From positions 124,001-188,000 of the forward strand of contig NZ_CP061379.1 in the NCBI RefSeq assembly GCF_015624505.1: a DNA stretch of 64,000 bases, read 5' to 3'. The position numbers and the translations under genes are program-made. The notes below the pieces were generated by a model. The model saw only the letters and a program-made list of their open reading frames with translations, had not been told where the DNA came from and did not search any database. This document shows, in pieces, positions 24,863 through 35,226 of this stretch. The DNA is from Bradyrhizobium commune (GTDB taxonomy: Bacteria; Pseudomonadota; Alphaproteobacteria; Rhizobiales; Xanthobacteraceae). Within the stretch, counting starts at the first letter, position 1. Each line of letters begins with the position of its first letter.

Positions 24863-27267
24863 AATTCACCCTCTCCTGGCTGAAGGACCATCTCGACACC
24901 GACGAGCCGCTGGAAAAGCTCGCCGACAAGCTCACCATGATCGGGCTCGAGGTCGAGAACATCGAGGACAAGGCGAAGGCGCTGAAGCCGTTCACCATCG
25001 CGAAGGTGATCTCGGCCGAGCAGCATCCGAACGCCGATCGCCTGCGTGTCTGCATGGTCGACACCGGCGACGGTGGCGCGCCGGTGCAGGTCGTGTGCGG
25101 CGCGCCGAATGCGCGCACCGGGCTCGTCAGCGTGTTCTCGCCGCCGGGCACCTACATTCCCGGCAAGGACATCACGCTCGGGGTCGGCACCATCCGCGGC
25201 GTCGAGAGCCGCGGCATGCTGTGCTCGGCGGCCGAGCTCCAGATCTCCAACGACCATGACGGCATCATGGAATTGCCGGCCGATGCGCCGATCGGCGCAG
25301 GTTATGCCGAATGGGCGGCGCTGGGCGATCCCGTGGTCGAGATCAATCTGACGCCGAACCGGCAGGACTGCACCGGCGTGCACGGCATCGCGCGCGATCT
25401 CGCCGCCGCCGACATGGGCAAGTTCAGGGATCCCTCGATCAAGCCGATCAAGGGCGAATTCCCCTGCCCCGTGAAGGTCACGGTCGAGGACGCCGCACTC
25501 TGTCCGGGCTTCGCGTTGCGCCTCGTGCGCGGCGTCAAGAACGGCCCGTCGCCGGAATGGCTGCAAAAGCGGCTGACCGCGATCGGGCTGCGCCCGATCA
25601 ACGCGCTGGTCGACATCACCAACTTCATGACCTACGACCGCGCGCGGCCGCTGCACGTGTTCGACGCCAGGAAGGTCAAGGGCAATCTGGTCGTGCGCCG
25701 CGCCCGCGACGGCGAGACGCTGCTCGCGCTCGACGGCCGCACCTACAATCTCGATCCGGCCATTTGTGTGATCGCGGACGAGCACGGCGTCGAATCGCTC
25801 GCCGGCATCATGGGCGGCGAGGCCTCGGGCTGCGACGAAGATACCACCGACGTACTGATCGAATCGGCGCTGTGGAACGAGATCAACATCGCCCAGACCG
25901 GCCGCAAGCTCGGCATCAATTCGGATGCACGCTACCGCTTCGAGCGCGGCGTCGATCCGGCCTTCATGGTGCCGGGGCTGGAGCTTGCGACCAAGCTCGT
26001 GATGGAGCTGTGCGGCGGCACGCCGTCGGAGAATGTCGTGGTCGGCAAGACCTTTGGCGACGACCGCGTGATCGATTTCCCCGTGACCGAGGTGAAGCGT
26101 CTGTCCGGCATCGAGGTGCCGCAGCCGGAGATGAAGCGCATCCTGTCCCATCTCGGCTTCATGATGGCGGGCCCGGGCCCGGTGGTGAAGGTCGCGGTGC
26201 CGTCGTGGCGCTCGGACGTGCACGGCAAGGCCGACATCGTCGAGGAAGTCGTCCGCATCTACGGTGTCGACAAGGTGCCGATGACGCCGTTCGAGCGCGG
26301 CGAAGACGCGCGCAAGCCGGTGCTGACGCCGCTTCAGCTTCGCACCCGCCGCGGACGGCGCGCGCTCGCGAGCCGCGGCATGGTCGAGGCGGTGACCTGG
26401 TCGTTCATCACCAAGTCTGCGGCACAACTGTTCGGCGGCGGGCAGCGCGAGCTCGAGGTCGCCAACCCGATCGCAGCAGACCTCTCCGACATGCGGCCGA
26501 GCCTGCTGCCCGGACTGGTCGCGGCGGCACAGGCCAATGCCGATCGCGGCTTTGGCGATGTTGCGCTGTTCGAGGTCGGTCAGGTCTTCAAGGGCGATCG
26601 GCCGCAGGATCAGTTCATGGCGGCGAGCGGCGTGCGCCGCGGCCTTGCATCGTCGGAAGGATTGGGACGGCACTGGTCGGGCTCGTCGCAGGCCGATGTA
26701 TTCGACGCCAAGGCCGACGCGCTCGCGGTGCTGGCCGCGGCCGGTGCGCCGATGCAGGCGCTTCAGATCGTGGCCGGCGGACCGGCATGGCTGCATCCCG
26801 GCCGCTCCGGCACGATCCAGATCGGCCCGCAGAACGTGCTCGGCACCTTCGGCGAGATGCATCCGCGCGCGCTCGAGGCGCTCGGCGCCGACGGCCCGCT
26901 TGTTGTGTTCGAGGTGATCCTCGACCGCATCCCCGAGGCGAAGAAGAAGCCGACCCGCGCAAAACCCTTGATCGAGCTGTCCGCGTTCCAGCCGGTCTCG
27001 CGCGATTTCGCCTTCATCGTCGACCGTGCCGTGAAGGCCGGCGACATCGTGCGCACGGCGCAAGGCGTCGACAAGAAGCTGATCACCGCTGTCAACGTGT
27101 TCGACGTCTATGAAGGCAAGGGCATCGACGACGGCAAGAAGTCGATCGCCATCGCCGTGACGATTCAGCCGCGCGAGAAAACCTTGACCGACCAGGAGAT
27201 CGAAGCCGTCGCCGCGAAGATCGTAGCCGAGGTGACGAAGAAGACCGGCGGCGTCTTGCGCGGATGA
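24859..27267 (+). CDS. pheT: Phenylalanine-tRNA ligase beta subunit
   Basis: The 802-residue protein has, in order, a tRNA-binding OB domain ([20 protein letters not shown]), the B3/B4 editing domain, B5 ([20 protein letters not shown]) and a C-terminal ferredoxin-fold anticodon-binding domain ([20 protein letters not shown]). It partners PheS. The start overlaps the DUF559 stop by four bases and the end overlaps the TauE-like gene by four bases, giving a tightly coupled run. Length is normal. Confidence 0.97.
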   Translation: MKFTLSWLKDHLDTDEPLEKLADKLTMIGLEVENIEDKAKALKPFTIAKVISAEQHPNADRLRVCMVDTGDGGAPVQVVCGAPNARTGLVSVFSPPGTYIPGKDITLGVGTIRGVESRGMLCSAAELQISNDHDGIMELPADAPIGAGYAEWAALGDPVVEINLTPNRQDCTGVHGIARDLAAADMGKFRDPSIKPIKGEFPCPVKVTVEDAALCPGFALRLVRGVKNGPSPEWLQKRLTAIGLRPINALVDITNFMTYDRARPLHVFDARKVKGNLVVRRARDGETLLALDGRTYNLDPAICVIADEHGVESLAGIMGGEASGCDEDTTDVLIESALWNEINIAQTGRKLGINSDARYRFERGVDPAFMVPGLELATKLVMELCGGTPSENVVVGKTFGDDRVIDFPVTEVKRLSGIEVPQPEMKRILSHLGFMMAGPGPVVKVAVPSWRSDVHGKADIVEEVVRIYGVDKVPMTPFERGEDARKPVLTPLQLRTRRGRRALASRGMVEAVTWSFITKSAAQLFGGGQRELEVANPIAADLSDMRPSLLPGLVAAAQANADRGFGDVALFEVGQVFKGDRPQDQFMAASGVRRGLASSEGLGRHWSGSSQADVFDAKADALAVLAAAGAPMQALQIVAGGPAWLHPGRSGTIQIGPQNVLGTFGEMHPRALEALGADGPLVVFEVILDRIPEAKKKPTRAKPLIELSAFQPVSRDFAFIVDRAVKAGDIVRTAQGVDKKLITAVNVFDVYEGKGIDDGKKSIAIAVTIQPREKTLTDQEIEAVAAKIVAEVTKKTGGVLRG

Positions 27268-28037
27268 GCCTCACCGATTTCCTCCCGAAGGACGTCAGCC
27301 TCACCATTGCGATGGCGCTCTGCGCCGTCGCTTTCGTTTCGGGCACTGCCCGTGGCTTCTCCGGTTTCGGCTCGGCATTGATTTTCATGCCGCTCGCGAG
27401 CAGCATCGCTGCGCCGCGGCTCGTTGCAGCGCTCTTGCTCGTCATCGATTTCGTTGCGGCGGCGCCGCTCTTGCCGGATGCGTGGCGAAAGGCGGACCGC
27501 AAGGCGACCGCCGTGATCGTGCTGGGCGCGCTGGTCGGCGTGCCCGTCGGCACCTATTTCCTCAGCGTGCTCGAGCCCGTCACCACGCGCTGGATCATCT
27601 CGTGCTTCGTCGCCGCGCTGCTGCTTCTGCTGCTGTCCGGCTGGCGCTATCGCGGCAAGGACCACGCCTGGCTCTCGGTCGGGATCGGTGGCCTCTCCGG
27701 CTTCTGTAGCGGCTTGGCGCAGACCGGTGGCCCTCCGATCGTCGGCTACTGGCTCGGCCGCCCCATTGAGCCCATTGTCGCGCGCGCCAATATCCTGCTG
27801 TTCTTCGGCGCCTCGGATTTCTTCTCGATGGTCAGCTACGCCACCACAGGCCTGATCTCACGCGAGTCGCTTGTGCTCTCGTGCATCGTCGGCCCGGTCT
27901 ACGCCATCGGCGTCGCCTTCGGCGCCTCGCTGTTCGGCCGCGCCAGCGAAAAGATCTTCCGCGGCATTTGCTACATGCTGATTGCAATGGCCGTGATCGC
28001 GGGCCTGCCGGTGCTGGACGGAATCTTACGCTGGTAG
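27264..28037 (+). CDS. TauE/SafE family membrane permease
   Basis: The 257-residue protein has about eight hydrophobic spans and two half-repeats with the Gly-rich signature of the family ([19 protein letters not shown], then [20 protein letters not shown]). TauE/SafE proteins are thought to export sulfite or organosulfonates; the substrate here is unknown. The start overlaps the pheT stop (ATGA), so it is expressed with pheT though unrelated in function. Confidence 0.88.
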   Translation: MSLTDFLPKDVSLTIAMALCAVAFVSGTARGFSGFGSALIFMPLASSIAAPRLVAALLLVIDFVAAAPLLPDAWRKADRKATAVIVLGALVGVPVGTYFLSVLEPVTTRWIISCFVAALLLLLLSGWRYRGKDHAWLSVGIGGLSGFCSGLAQTGGPPIVGYWLGRPIEPIVARANILLFFGASDFFSMVSYATTGLISRESLVLSCIVGPVYAIGVAFGASLFGRASEKIFRGICYMLIAMAVIAGLPVLDGILRW

Positions 28038-28047
28038 CCCTGCGGGC

Positions 28048-29427
28048 TCACCGCCGCCGCCGCTTGGTCGATTGCGTCGGCACGTCGGCCGGCTGGTCCT
28101 TGAGCGCGCCGATCTTGCGCAAGGCCGCATCCGCGGCGCGCTCACCGCTTTCCCAGGCGCCGTCGACCGTGCCCCACAGCGTCTCGTGGGTGGCTTCGCC
28201 GGCAAGGAACATGCAGCCGATCGGCTCGCCCAGAATTTTTCGCGAGAGCTGACCGCCGGGCGAGGACGCGGACATCGCGCCCATCACATAGGGCGAGGCA
28301 TTCCAGCGCGTCGCGCTGGTCTTCTGCACGACGGCTGCGGCCTCGCTGCCGAACAGCTTTGTGATCCATTCCTTTGCGAAGGCCGCCATCGCCTTCTCGC
28401 CTTGCTCTGAAAGGTTCCGGCCGAACGCGCCGCCGACATCGATCGAGCACAACGATGAGCCGCCGATATTGGCGTACATGAGCGCCGTGCGCGTTGATGT
28501 GCTTTGCTCGATCAGGATGTCGTCGCGCGACAGGCCAAGCGGATTGCCCGGCAATTGCAGCACGATGTGATCGTAACTGCCGAGGCCGAGCTTCGACGCC
28601 GCATCGAGCGTGCGCTTGGGAATGTCGGGCGCGAACTTGATTGCGCCCGCGGTGAGCACATTGGTCGAGACCGTGACGATGGCGGCGCGCGCGGCGATCT
28701 TGCCGGCCGCTGTCTCCACGCTGACATCGCGATTGCTCCAGACGATCCTGCTCGCCGGCGTCGAGAGCGCAACCGGCGCCGGCTCGCCGAGTTTTGTGAT
28801 CAGTGTTCCCAGCCCCTGGCGGCATGCGATCGCGGCATTGCGGTCCTGCGCGCGCGACTTGTCGATCGCGGAAAGGTCTTTCAGATCCTTGCCGGCAAAG
28901 CTTGCGCCCAGCACGAACTCGGCCGCGCCCGCCCAGTCGCCGAGATCCTTCGGCAACACCGACCCGCACGCTGTATCGAGCTTGCCGCGCGCGGCCTCGT
29001 CGATGGCGCGGTTGGCCCGTACCAGCGCCGCCAGAAATTCCTCGGTCTCACCAGCCCGCGCATTGCGGCGACCGATGCGCATCTTCTGGCCGGCCGGCGC
29101 CGGCAAAACGTCGAGCCCGACGCTGCGCGCGAGCCGGATCATCGGGTTGGTCTCGGGATTGTGCATCCAGCGCGCGCCGCGATCGAACGGCACGTCGAAG
29201 GTTGTGCTGTCGGTGATGCAGCGCCCACCGATCTGCGAGGCCGCTTCGACCACGACGACCTTGCGGTTGGCGGCCATCACGCGCCGCGCTGCGGCAATGC
29301 CTGCCGCGCCCGCGCCGATCACGACAATGTCAGCCTCGCGCGGCAGAGGTGCGGCGGTTGCGCGCAGGATCGGCGTGGCGGCAATAGCTGCCGACGCCGA
29401 TAGGAAGCTGCGGCGCGTGATTGTCAT
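28048..29427 (-). CDS. Tat-exported flavin amine oxidase-like protein
   Basis: The 459-residue protein begins MTITRRSFLSASAAIAATP, a twin-arginine signal. An FAD Rossmann motif VVIGAGAAGIAAARRV follows, then IGGRCITDSTTFDVPFDRGARWMH and the C-terminal FAD block MFLAGEATHETLWGTVDGAWESG typical of monoamine and polyamine oxidases. It is probably a periplasmic amine oxidase; the amine is unknown. The start at 29427 is fixed by the Tat motif. The C-terminus ends with five basic residues, KRRRR. It is convergent with the TauE-like gene. Confidence 0.85.
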   Translation of the reverse strand: MTITRRSFLSASAAIAATPILRATAAPLPREADIVVIGAGAAGIAAARRVMAANRKVVVVEAASQIGGRCITDSTTFDVPFDRGARWMHNPETNPMIRLARSVGLDVLPAPAGQKMRIGRRNARAGETEEFLAALVRANRAIDEAARGKLDTACGSVLPKDLGDWAGAAEFVLGASFAGKDLKDLSAIDKSRAQDRNAAIACRQGLGTLITKLGEPAPVALSTPASRIVWSNRDVSVETAAGKIAARAAIVTVSTNVLTAGAIKFAPDIPKRTLDAASKLGLGSYDHIVLQLPGNPLGLSRDDILIEQSTSTRTALMYANIGGSSLCSIDVGGAFGRNLSEQGEKAMAAFAKEWITKLFGSEAAAVVQKTSATRWNASPYVMGAMSASSPGGQLSRKILGEPIGCMFLAGEATHETLWGTVDGAWESGERAADAALRKIGALKDQPADVPTQSTKRRRR

Positions 29428-29614
29428 GTCATGGTTTCCGGGGACTTGCGGCGAACGGGAACAGCCCGCGAACCTTGCCGCATCCGATGTTGCGCGGCAA
29501 CCATCATGGTGAATCAATCGTGTTTGACATCACAGAGCCATGAACTGAATTGCAACAGGTTTCGGCCATGATAGAGATGGAAAAAAGACGGCCAGAAAGG
29601 CCCGGGGAGAGTTC

Positions 29615-30586
29615 ATGGGGACGGTCCTAGATTCAGTCGGCAAGGTGATTGCCGCGTACCTCTCGAAGGAGGTGCCGGGCTACGAGCCGTTCACGCCGAG
29701 CGACCCTGAGCACCTGCGCGGCGTGATCCAGCCCGGCGACGTCATGCTGGTCGAGGGCAACAACCGCATCTCCGGCATCATCAAATACCTGACGCAGTCG
29801 ACCTGGTCGCATGCCGCGCTCTATGTCGGCCCCGTCGAGGGCGCGCAGGAGCCCGACGGCGAGCCGCATGTGCTGATCGAGGCCAATATCGGCGAAGGCG
29901 TCACCTCGGCGCCGCTGTCGAAATATTTTCCGTATCACACCCGCGTCTGCCGTCCGGTCGGGCTGTCCTACGAGGACCGCACCACGGTCTGCCGCTATGC
30001 GATCAACCGCATCGGCTTCGGCTACGACACCAAGAACATCCTCGACCTGATGCGCTTCCTGTTTCCGCTGCCGGTGCCGCAGCGCTGGCGGCGGCGCATG
30101 ATTGCGCTCGGCTCGGGCGATCCGACCAAGATCATCTGCTCGGCGCTGATCGCGCAGGCGTTCGACGCAGTGCGCTACCCGATCCTGCCGAAGATCACCA
30201 AGGCCGGCAGCCGGGCCGCCCGCCGCGAGATCCTGCACATCCGCGATTCCTCGCTCTACATGCCCCGCGACTTCGACATCTCGCCCTATTTCGAAGTGGT
30301 CAAACCCACCATCGTGCATGGCTTCGACTACACAGCCCTGCACTGGGCCGACAAGCAAAAGCCGCTCGAGGAGGTAGCGGGCTCATTCGGTGTGTTTCCA
30401 GAAGCGCTCCGTGCGCCGCCGCTCGTTCCTGAAGCGATTGACGAAGAAACGCCGGGTGAAGTTTCGGCTACAGAAGTGACGCGCGAGCCCGCGGAGATGG
30501 GCGTCGCCTTCTCCGAGCATTTCGTGATGCTGACCGAGCTCGCGATGTACCGCGTGCGGGAGCAAGCGTGCGAGATGGCGGCGTAA
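29615..30586 (+). CDS. YiiX/YebB-like NlpC/P60-type cysteine hydrolase
   Basis: The 323-residue protein has the permuted papain-fold pattern GDVMLVEGNNRISGIIKYLT, QSTWSHAALYVG (catalytic His region) and a later KIICSALIAQAFDAV with the likely catalytic Cys. Related proteins are amidases or peptidases acting on peptidoglycan or lipids. No clear signal peptide is seen. The C-terminal 80 residues are acidic and Pro/Glu-rich and not obviously part of the domain. It is divergent from the amine oxidase and convergent with csoR. Confidence 0.78.
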   Translation: MGTVLDSVGKVIAAYLSKEVPGYEPFTPSDPEHLRGVIQPGDVMLVEGNNRISGIIKYLTQSTWSHAALYVGPVEGAQEPDGEPHVLIEANIGEGVTSAPLSKYFPYHTRVCRPVGLSYEDRTTVCRYAINRIGFGYDTKNILDLMRFLFPLPVPQRWRRRMIALGSGDPTKIICSALIAQAFDAVRYPILPKITKAGSRAARREILHIRDSSLYMPRDFDISPYFEVVKPTIVHGFDYTALHWADKQKPLEEVAGSFGVFPEALRAPPLVPEAIDEETPGEVSATEVTREPAEMGVAFSEHFVMLTELAMYRVREQACEMAA

Positions 30587-30595
30587 GCCTCCTCT

Positions 30596-30722
30596 GTCGT
30601 CCCGGCGAAGGCCGGGACCCATACTGCGTGATCTCTCGGTTTGCGGGCGGTCGATGTACCAAAGACTAGTCGTCGCCAAACTGCTCCCTGTGGTTATGGG
30701 TCCCGGCCTCCGCCGGGACGAC
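30596..30722. repeat. Paired palindromic repeat (GTCGTCCCGG type)
   Basis: GTCGTCCCGGCGAAGGCCGG at the left end and TCCCGGCCTCCGCCGGGACG at the right end are inverted copies about 80 bases apart. A second element of the same family is at 56081-56201. It lies between convergent genes. Confidence 0.75.
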
Positions 30723-30769
30723 CCTGGGGAGATATCTCGTGCCTACACGAGATTGTCGCGGACGAAAAC

Positions 30770-31045
30770 CTACCGCTCCGCCCGCCCGATCACCGCCATC
30801 AGCTCAGCGATCTTTTCGCGCTGGTCGGCCTTGTCGCCGCTCGCGATGGCGTGCTCGACGCAATGGGCGACGTGATCCTTCAAAACCTCTTCCTCGACCC
30901 GACGCAGCGCGGCGCGCACCGCCGAGATCTGCGTGACGATGTCGATGCAGTAGCGGTCGTCCTCGACCATTTTCGAGAGGCCGCGAACCTGGCCCTCGAT
31001 CCGGCCGAGACGTTTCCCGACGGATGCCTTGATGTCCTTGCGCAT
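30770..31045 (-). CDS. csoR: CsoR/RcnR-family metal-sensing repressor, probably copper-responsive
   Basis: The 91-residue all-helical protein has the CsoR metal site: Cys33 in DDRYCID, then His58 and Cys62 in KDHVAHCVEH. The N-terminal GRLGRIEGQVRGL-type helix (here KRLGRIEGQVRGLSKM) binds DNA. Apo-CsoR represses copper export genes, and Cu(I) releases it. It is divergent from a copper P-type ATPase gene with a clear operator between them, which supports copper over nickel or formaldehyde. The start is ATG at 31045, just inside the operator. Confidence 0.9.
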   Translation of the reverse strand: MRKDIKASVGKRLGRIEGQVRGLSKMVEDDRYCIDIVTQISAVRAALRRVEEEVLKDHVAHCVEHAIASGDKADQREKIAELMAVIGRAER

Positions 31046-31052
31046 GACGTCT

Positions 31053-31073
31053 ATATACCCCCCTAGGGTATAT
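31053..31073. promoter_or_regulatory. CsoR operator between csoR and copA
   Basis: An 8-base perfect inverted repeat, ATATACCC and GGGTATAT, is separated by CCCTA. This is the pseudo-palindrome with C/G tracts recognised by CsoR proteins (TATACCCC...GGGGTATA type). It begins 7 bases from the csoR start codon and touches an ATG at 31072. Confidence 0.85.
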
Positions 31074-31095
31074 GTTGCAAGGCCGGAGCATGGGA

Positions 31096-33552
31096 ATGAA
31101 CGACGCCGAACACACGCATCACCAGGATTCGGACGCTCATTCCGGATGCGGCTGCTCCACGAAGACCGCGCCGGCCGCTGTCGGGCCCGCGGCTTCCTCA
31201 TGCTGCGGCGCGCACGTTGATCATGCTGGCGGCTGCCATCATCACGACCATGGCGCCACTGCTGCAAAAGTGCTCGATCCCGTCTGCGGCATGACCGTCG
31301 ATCCCGCGACCTCGAAGCATCGCTTCGAGCACGACGGAACGACGTTCCATTTCTGCTCAGCCGGCTGCCGCACCAAGTTTGCCGCCGATCCCGCAAAATA
31401 TCTCGCCAAGGAAAAGGCGCCCGAGCCGGAGATGCCGGCGGGCACGATCTACACCTGCCCGATGCATCCGGAGATCCGCCAGGTCGGCCCCGGAAGCTGC
31501 CCGATCTGCGGCATGGCGCTGGAGCCGGAGGTGGCGAGCCTGGAGACCGGCCCCAACCCTGAGCTCGCCGACATGACGCGACGGTTCTGGATCGGTGGCG
31601 CGCTGGCGCTGCCGCCGGTGGTGCTGGAGATGGGCGGACATCTCGCCGGTCCGCACAACTGGATTGACCCGGTGCTGTCGAACTGGATCCAGCTCGTCTT
31701 CGCCACGCCCGTGGTGGTCTGGGCTGGCTGGCCGTTCTTCGTCCGCGGCTGGCAATCGCTGGTGACCCGCAATCTCAACATGTTCACGCTGATCGCGATG
31801 GGCACGGGCGTCGCCTATGTCTACAGCCTGATCGGCACGCTGGCGCCGCAGATCTTCCCTGACACCTTCCGCGGCCATGAGGGCGCGGTTGCCGTGTATT
31901 TCGAGGCTGCAGCCGTCATCACCGTGCTGGTGCTGCTTGGCCAGGTGCTGGAGCTGCGCGCCCGCGACGCGACCTCGGGGGCGATCAAGGCGCTGTTGCA
32001 GCTCGCACCAAAGACCGCGCGGCGCGTCGATGCCGACGGCAACGAGCACGAGGTCGAGATCGATTCACTTCACGCCGGCGACACCTTGCGCGTTCGTCCC
32101 GGCGAGAAGGTGCCGGTCGACGGTATCATCTTGGAAGGCCGCTCCTCGCTCGACGAATCCCTCGTCACCGGCGAGTCGATGCCGGTGACCAAGGAGGTCG
32201 GCGCCAAGGTGATCGCCGGCACGCTCAACCAGTCGGGCAGCTTCATCATGCGCGCCGACAAGGTCGGGCGCGAGACGCTACTGTCGCAGATCGTGCAGAT
32301 GGTCGCGGATGCGCAGCGCTCGCGCGCGCCGATCCAGCGTCTCGCCGACCAGGTCGCGGGCTGGTTCGTGCCGACCGTGATCCTCGTCGCCATCGCCGCC
32401 TTTGCCGCCTGGGCCTGGTTCGGGCCGGAGCCGCGGCTGGCCTTCGGCCTCGTCGCTGCCGTCAGTGTGCTGATCATCGCCTGCCCCTGCGCGCTCGGGC
32501 TCGCCACGCCAATGTCGATCATGGTCGGCGTCGGCCGCGGCGCCCACGCCGGCGTGCTGATCAAGAATGCCGAAGCACTGGAACGGATGGAGAAGATCGA
32601 CACGCTCGTGGTCGACAAAACGGGAACGCTGACCGAAGGCAAGCCCAAGGTGGTGTCGATCGTGCCGGCGGCGGGCTTTGCCGAGGATGACATCCTTCGG
32701 CTGGCCGCCAGCGTGGAACGCGCCAGCGAGCATCCGCTCGCCGATGCCATTGTGCGGGGGGCCAAGGAGAAGCAGCTCACGCTCGGCCCGGTCGAACACT
32801 TCGACTCGCCGACAGGCAAGGGCGCGACCGGCAGGGTCGACGGCAAGACCGTTGTGCTCGGCAACGCCAAGTACTTTGCTTCGATCGGGATCGACACCAC
32901 GGCGCTCGATGCCGAGGCCGAACGCCTGCGCGGCGACGGCGCGACTGTCATCAACATGGCCGTTGATGGCGTGCTCGCCGGCCTGTTCGCGATCGCCGAC
33001 CCGATCAAGGCGTCCACGCCGGAAGCGCTGAAGGCGCTCGCCGCCGAGGGCATCAAGGTGATCATGCTGACCGGCGACAACCGCACCACGGCGGAAGCCG
33101 TGGCGCGCCGGCTCGGCATTGCCGATGTCGAAGCCGAGGTGCTGCCGGACCAGAAGAGCGCAGTGGTCACAAAACTGCAAACGGCCGGCCGCAGTGTCGC
33201 GATGGCCGGCGACGGGGTCAACGACGCGCCGGCGCTGGCGGCGGCCGAAGTCGGCATCGCCATGGGCACCGGCACGGACGTGGCGATGGAGAGCGCCGGA
33301 ATCACGCTCCTGAAGGGCGATCTCACCGGCATCGTGCGCGCGCGAAACCTGTCGCAGGCGACGATGAGCAACATCCGGCAAAACCTGTTCTTCGCCTTCA
33401 TCTACAATGCCGCCGGCATTCCAATCGCCGCCGGCATCCTCTATCCGGCGTTCGGCGTGCTGCTCTCCCCGATCATCGCGGCCGCAGCGATGGCGCTGTC
33501 GTCGGTGAGCGTGGTCGGCAATGCGCTGCGGCTGCGTACGACCAAGCTGTGA
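31096..33552 (+). CDS. copA: Copper-exporting P1B-type ATPase
   Basis: The protein has an N-terminal His/Cys-rich tail, a YHS domain ([20 protein letters not shown]), a heavy-metal-binding motif ([19 protein letters not shown]) and then a full P-type ATPase. Key motifs are [10 protein letters not shown] in the ion channel, [24 protein letters not shown] and [10 protein letters not shown]. The CPC motif and the C-terminal [16 protein letters not shown] indicate Cu(I) export. The start is ATG at 31096, which has GGAG at 7-base spacing; an ATG at 31072 lies inside the operator. It is divergent from csoR, which should repress it. Confidence 0.92.
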   Translation: MNDAEHTHHQDSDAHSGCGCSTKTAPAAVGPAASSCCGAHVDHAGGCHHHDHGATAAKVLDPVCGMTVDPATSKHRFEHDGTTFHFCSAGCRTKFAADPAKYLAKEKAPEPEMPAGTIYTCPMHPEIRQVGPGSCPICGMALEPEVASLETGPNPELADMTRRFWIGGALALPPVVLEMGGHLAGPHNWIDPVLSNWIQLVFATPVVVWAGWPFFVRGWQSLVTRNLNMFTLIAMGTGVAYVYSLIGTLAPQIFPDTFRGHEGAVAVYFEAAAVITVLVLLGQVLELRARDATSGAIKALLQLAPKTARRVDADGNEHEVEIDSLHAGDTLRVRPGEKVPVDGIILEGRSSLDESLVTGESMPVTKEVGAKVIAGTLNQSGSFIMRADKVGRETLLSQIVQMVADAQRSRAPIQRLADQVAGWFVPTVILVAIAAFAAWAWFGPEPRLAFGLVAAVSVLIIACPCALGLATPMSIMVGVGRGAHAGVLIKNAEALERMEKIDTLVVDKTGTLTEGKPKVVSIVPAAGFAEDDILRLAASVERASEHPLADAIVRGAKEKQLTLGPVEHFDSPTGKGATGRVDGKTVVLGNAKYFASIGIDTTALDAEAERLRGDGATVINMAVDGVLAGLFAIADPIKASTPEALKALAAEGIKVIMLTGDNRTTAEAVARRLGIADVEAEVLPDQKSAVVTKLQTAGRSVAMAGDGVNDAPALAAAEVGIAMGTGTDVAMESAGITLLKGDLTGIVRARNLSQATMSNIRQNLFFAFIYNAAGIPIAAGILYPAFGVLLSPIIAAAAMALSSVSVVGNALRLRTTKL

Positions 33553-33563
33553 GGTAGGATGTG

Positions 33564-33600
33564 CGTAGCCCGGATTGCGCTTCGCTCCATCCGGGCTACG
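33564..33600. repeat. Palindromic intergenic repeat (CGTAGCCCGGAT type)
   Basis: CGTAGCCCGGATTGCGC pairs with the CATCCGGGCTACG end in a 37-base hairpin right after the copA stop. It probably terminates copA transcription. Confidence 0.7.
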
Positions 33601-33637
33601 ATTCTGCGAATTTGGCAGCGCGCCCAGAGAGGACCTG

Positions 33638-34090
33638 ATGCAGCGGATCACGATCACGATCGAGGACGATCTTTTGGCGGAGATCGATGCCGCAGCCGAG
33701 GCGCGGGGCTACCAGAACCGCAGCGAGATCATCCGCGATCTCGCCCGGGCGGGCCTGCAACAGAGCGCGGAGGACACTGCGCAGGCCGGCCCCTGCATCG
33801 CCGGCCTCGTCTATGTCTACGACCACGCCGCGCGCGATCTCTCAAAGCGCCTCGTGCAGGAATTCCACGGTCACCACGACCTCGCGCTGGCAACCCTGCA
33901 CGTCCATCTCGACGAGAACAATTGCATGGAGATGACCGCGCTGAAGGGCTCGGCCGATGAGGTGAAGCATTTCGCCGACCACATCATCGCCGAACGCGGC
34001 GTGCGCTATGGGCGCGTAGTGATGATCCCAACGGGGGAAGGGACGCAGGCGAAGGTGCGGAAGCACGGGCATAGTCATCGGCATGAGTAG
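33638..34090 (+). CDS. nikR: Nickel-responsive regulator NikR
   Basis: The 150-residue protein has an N-terminal ribbon-helix-helix (MQRITITIEDDLLAEIDAAA, NRSEIIRDLAR) and a C-terminal ACT-like nickel domain. The Ni ligands match E. coli NikR with one-residue offset: His77, His88, His90 and Cys96 (HVHLDENNCMEM). NikR with Ni(II) represses nickel uptake genes. None lies nearby, and I did not see a NikR box in front of it. The C-terminal tail is His-rich (HGHSHRHE). The ATG at 33638 is preceded by GAGAGGA. Confidence 0.93.
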   Translation: MQRITITIEDDLLAEIDAAAEARGYQNRSEIIRDLARAGLQQSAEDTAQAGPCIAGLVYVYDHAARDLSKRLVQEFHGHHDLALATLHVHLDENNCMEMTALKGSADEVKHFADHIIAERGVRYGRVVMIPTGEGTQAKVRKHGHSHRHE

Positions 34091-34113
34091 GCTTGCCGCA
34101 TAGACGGTGCGTT

Positions 34114-34265
34114 CCCCTCTCCCCTTGTGGGAGAGGGTGGATCGCCGCGAAGCGGCGAGACGGGTGAGGGGTCTCTCTCTACGCGTGCATCTCTTGCATT
34201 TGAACTCGCTGAAGCAACCCCTCATCCGGCGCTTCGTGCCACCTTCTCCCACAAGGGGAGAAGGG
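34114..34265. repeat. Paired palindromic repeat element (MITE-like)
   Basis: A left hairpin, CCCTCTCCCCTTGTGGGAGA, and right arm, CTTCTCCCACAAGGGGAGAA, are inverted, with GGGTGAGGGG and CCCCTCATCCGGCGCTTCG inside. It is nearly identical at its ends to the element at 19215-19342. Confidence 0.75.
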
Positions 34266-34278
34266 AAGAAAGAGCGCC

Positions 34279-35226
34279 TCATGCCGCCTTCGCCGCGCTG
34301 CCGCCAGGCAACCCCGCTCGCGCGAGGCCGCCATAGAGTTGCTCGTTCGGCATTTCCTCGCGCAGGATCTTCCGCACCGCGATCAGCTGCTCCAGATCGA
34401 TCCCCGTCGCAAAGCCCTTGCTATCGCACAGGAACACGAGGTCCTCGAACACGACATTGCCGGTGGCGCCGGGCGCGAAGGGGCAGCCGCCGAGGCCGCC
34501 GAGCGAGCCGTCGAGAATACGGACGCCTTCGTCGAGCGCGGCGGCGGCGTTGGCGATGCCCATGCCGCGGGTGTCATGGAGATGGATGCAGATCGGCTTT
34601 CGCCCCGCGAGCTTCACCGCGGCGCGTGACAGTTCCGCCACCTGCTTCGGTCCGGCATAGCCGACGGTATCGGCGATCGCGACAAAGTCGACGCCGGCCT
34701 CCAGGCATTTGTCGACGAGACGCAGCACCTCCTTGGGATCGACCGCGCCGGTGATCGAGCAGCCCAGCGCCATCGAGATCGCGGCGTTCACGAGCGGCTT
34801 GTGGGCGCTGGCATCGCGCATCTCGCAGAGCCGCTTCACATTGGCGATCGCGGAGTCGCGCGACCGATGCGCGTTGGCCTGGCTGTGCTCCTCCGTGGCC
34901 GAGACGACGGAGGCGATCTCGCCGACGCCGGATTCCAGCGCCTCGTTGACCCCGCGCTCGTTGAGCGCGAGTGCGATGCCGTGAGCGCCGGGCAGGCTCG
35001 CGACCGTCGCGACGACATCGCGAACGTCGACGAATTGCGGAAAGGTCTTTGCCGGCAGGAACGAGCCGACCTCGAAATGCCTGACGCCGGCCGCGTATTC
35101 CTCGCGGACCCAGCGCTGCTTGGCCGCGGTCGAAGGAAATTTCTTCACGAGCTGGAGCCCGTCGCGCAGGCCGACTTCGCGCAGGCTGACGCGATCCGCG
35201 GGGTAGATGGTCTCGATCCGGCTCAT
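34279..35226 (-). CDS. Hydroxymethylglutaryl-CoA lyase-like enzyme
   Basis: The 315-residue TIM-barrel protein begins with the HMGL motif SLREVGLRDGLQ. It has ICIHLHDTRGMGIAN near the metal site and the signature GGCPFAPGATGN with the active-site Cys. HMG-CoA lyase cleaves HMG-CoA to acetoacetate and acetyl-CoA; homologues act on citramalyl-CoA and related acids. Its start overlaps the stop of the CoA-transferase gene by four bases, so the pair likely activates and then cleaves a hydroxy-acid. Confidence 0.85.
   Translation of the reverse strand: MSRIETIYPADRVSLREVGLRDGLQLVKKFPSTAAKQRWVREEYAAGVRHFEVGSFLPAKTFPQFVDVRDVVATVASLPGAHGIALALNERGVNEALESGVGEIASVVSATEEHSQANAHRSRDSAIANVKRLCEMRDASAHKPLVNAAISMALGCSITGAVDPKEVLRLVDKCLEAGVDFVAIADTVGYAGPKQVAELSRAAVKLAGRKPICIHLHDTRGMGIANAAAALDEGVRILDGSLGGLGGCPFAPGATGNVVFEDLVFLCDSKGFATGIDLEQLIAVRKILREEMPNEQLYGGLARAGLPGGSAAKAA

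Noticed and set aside
24580..27063. Very long minus-strand open frame (827 codons) opposite pheT
   Set aside because: It is antisense to a fully conserved pheT, and its translation is rich in Arg, His, Asp and Ala without any recognisable domain. Such shadows are normal in high-GC DNA.
33500..34270. NikR operator near nikR
   Set aside because: No GTATGA-N16-TCATAC-like pair was seen. The visible palindrome at 33564-33600 is a generic intergenic repeat.
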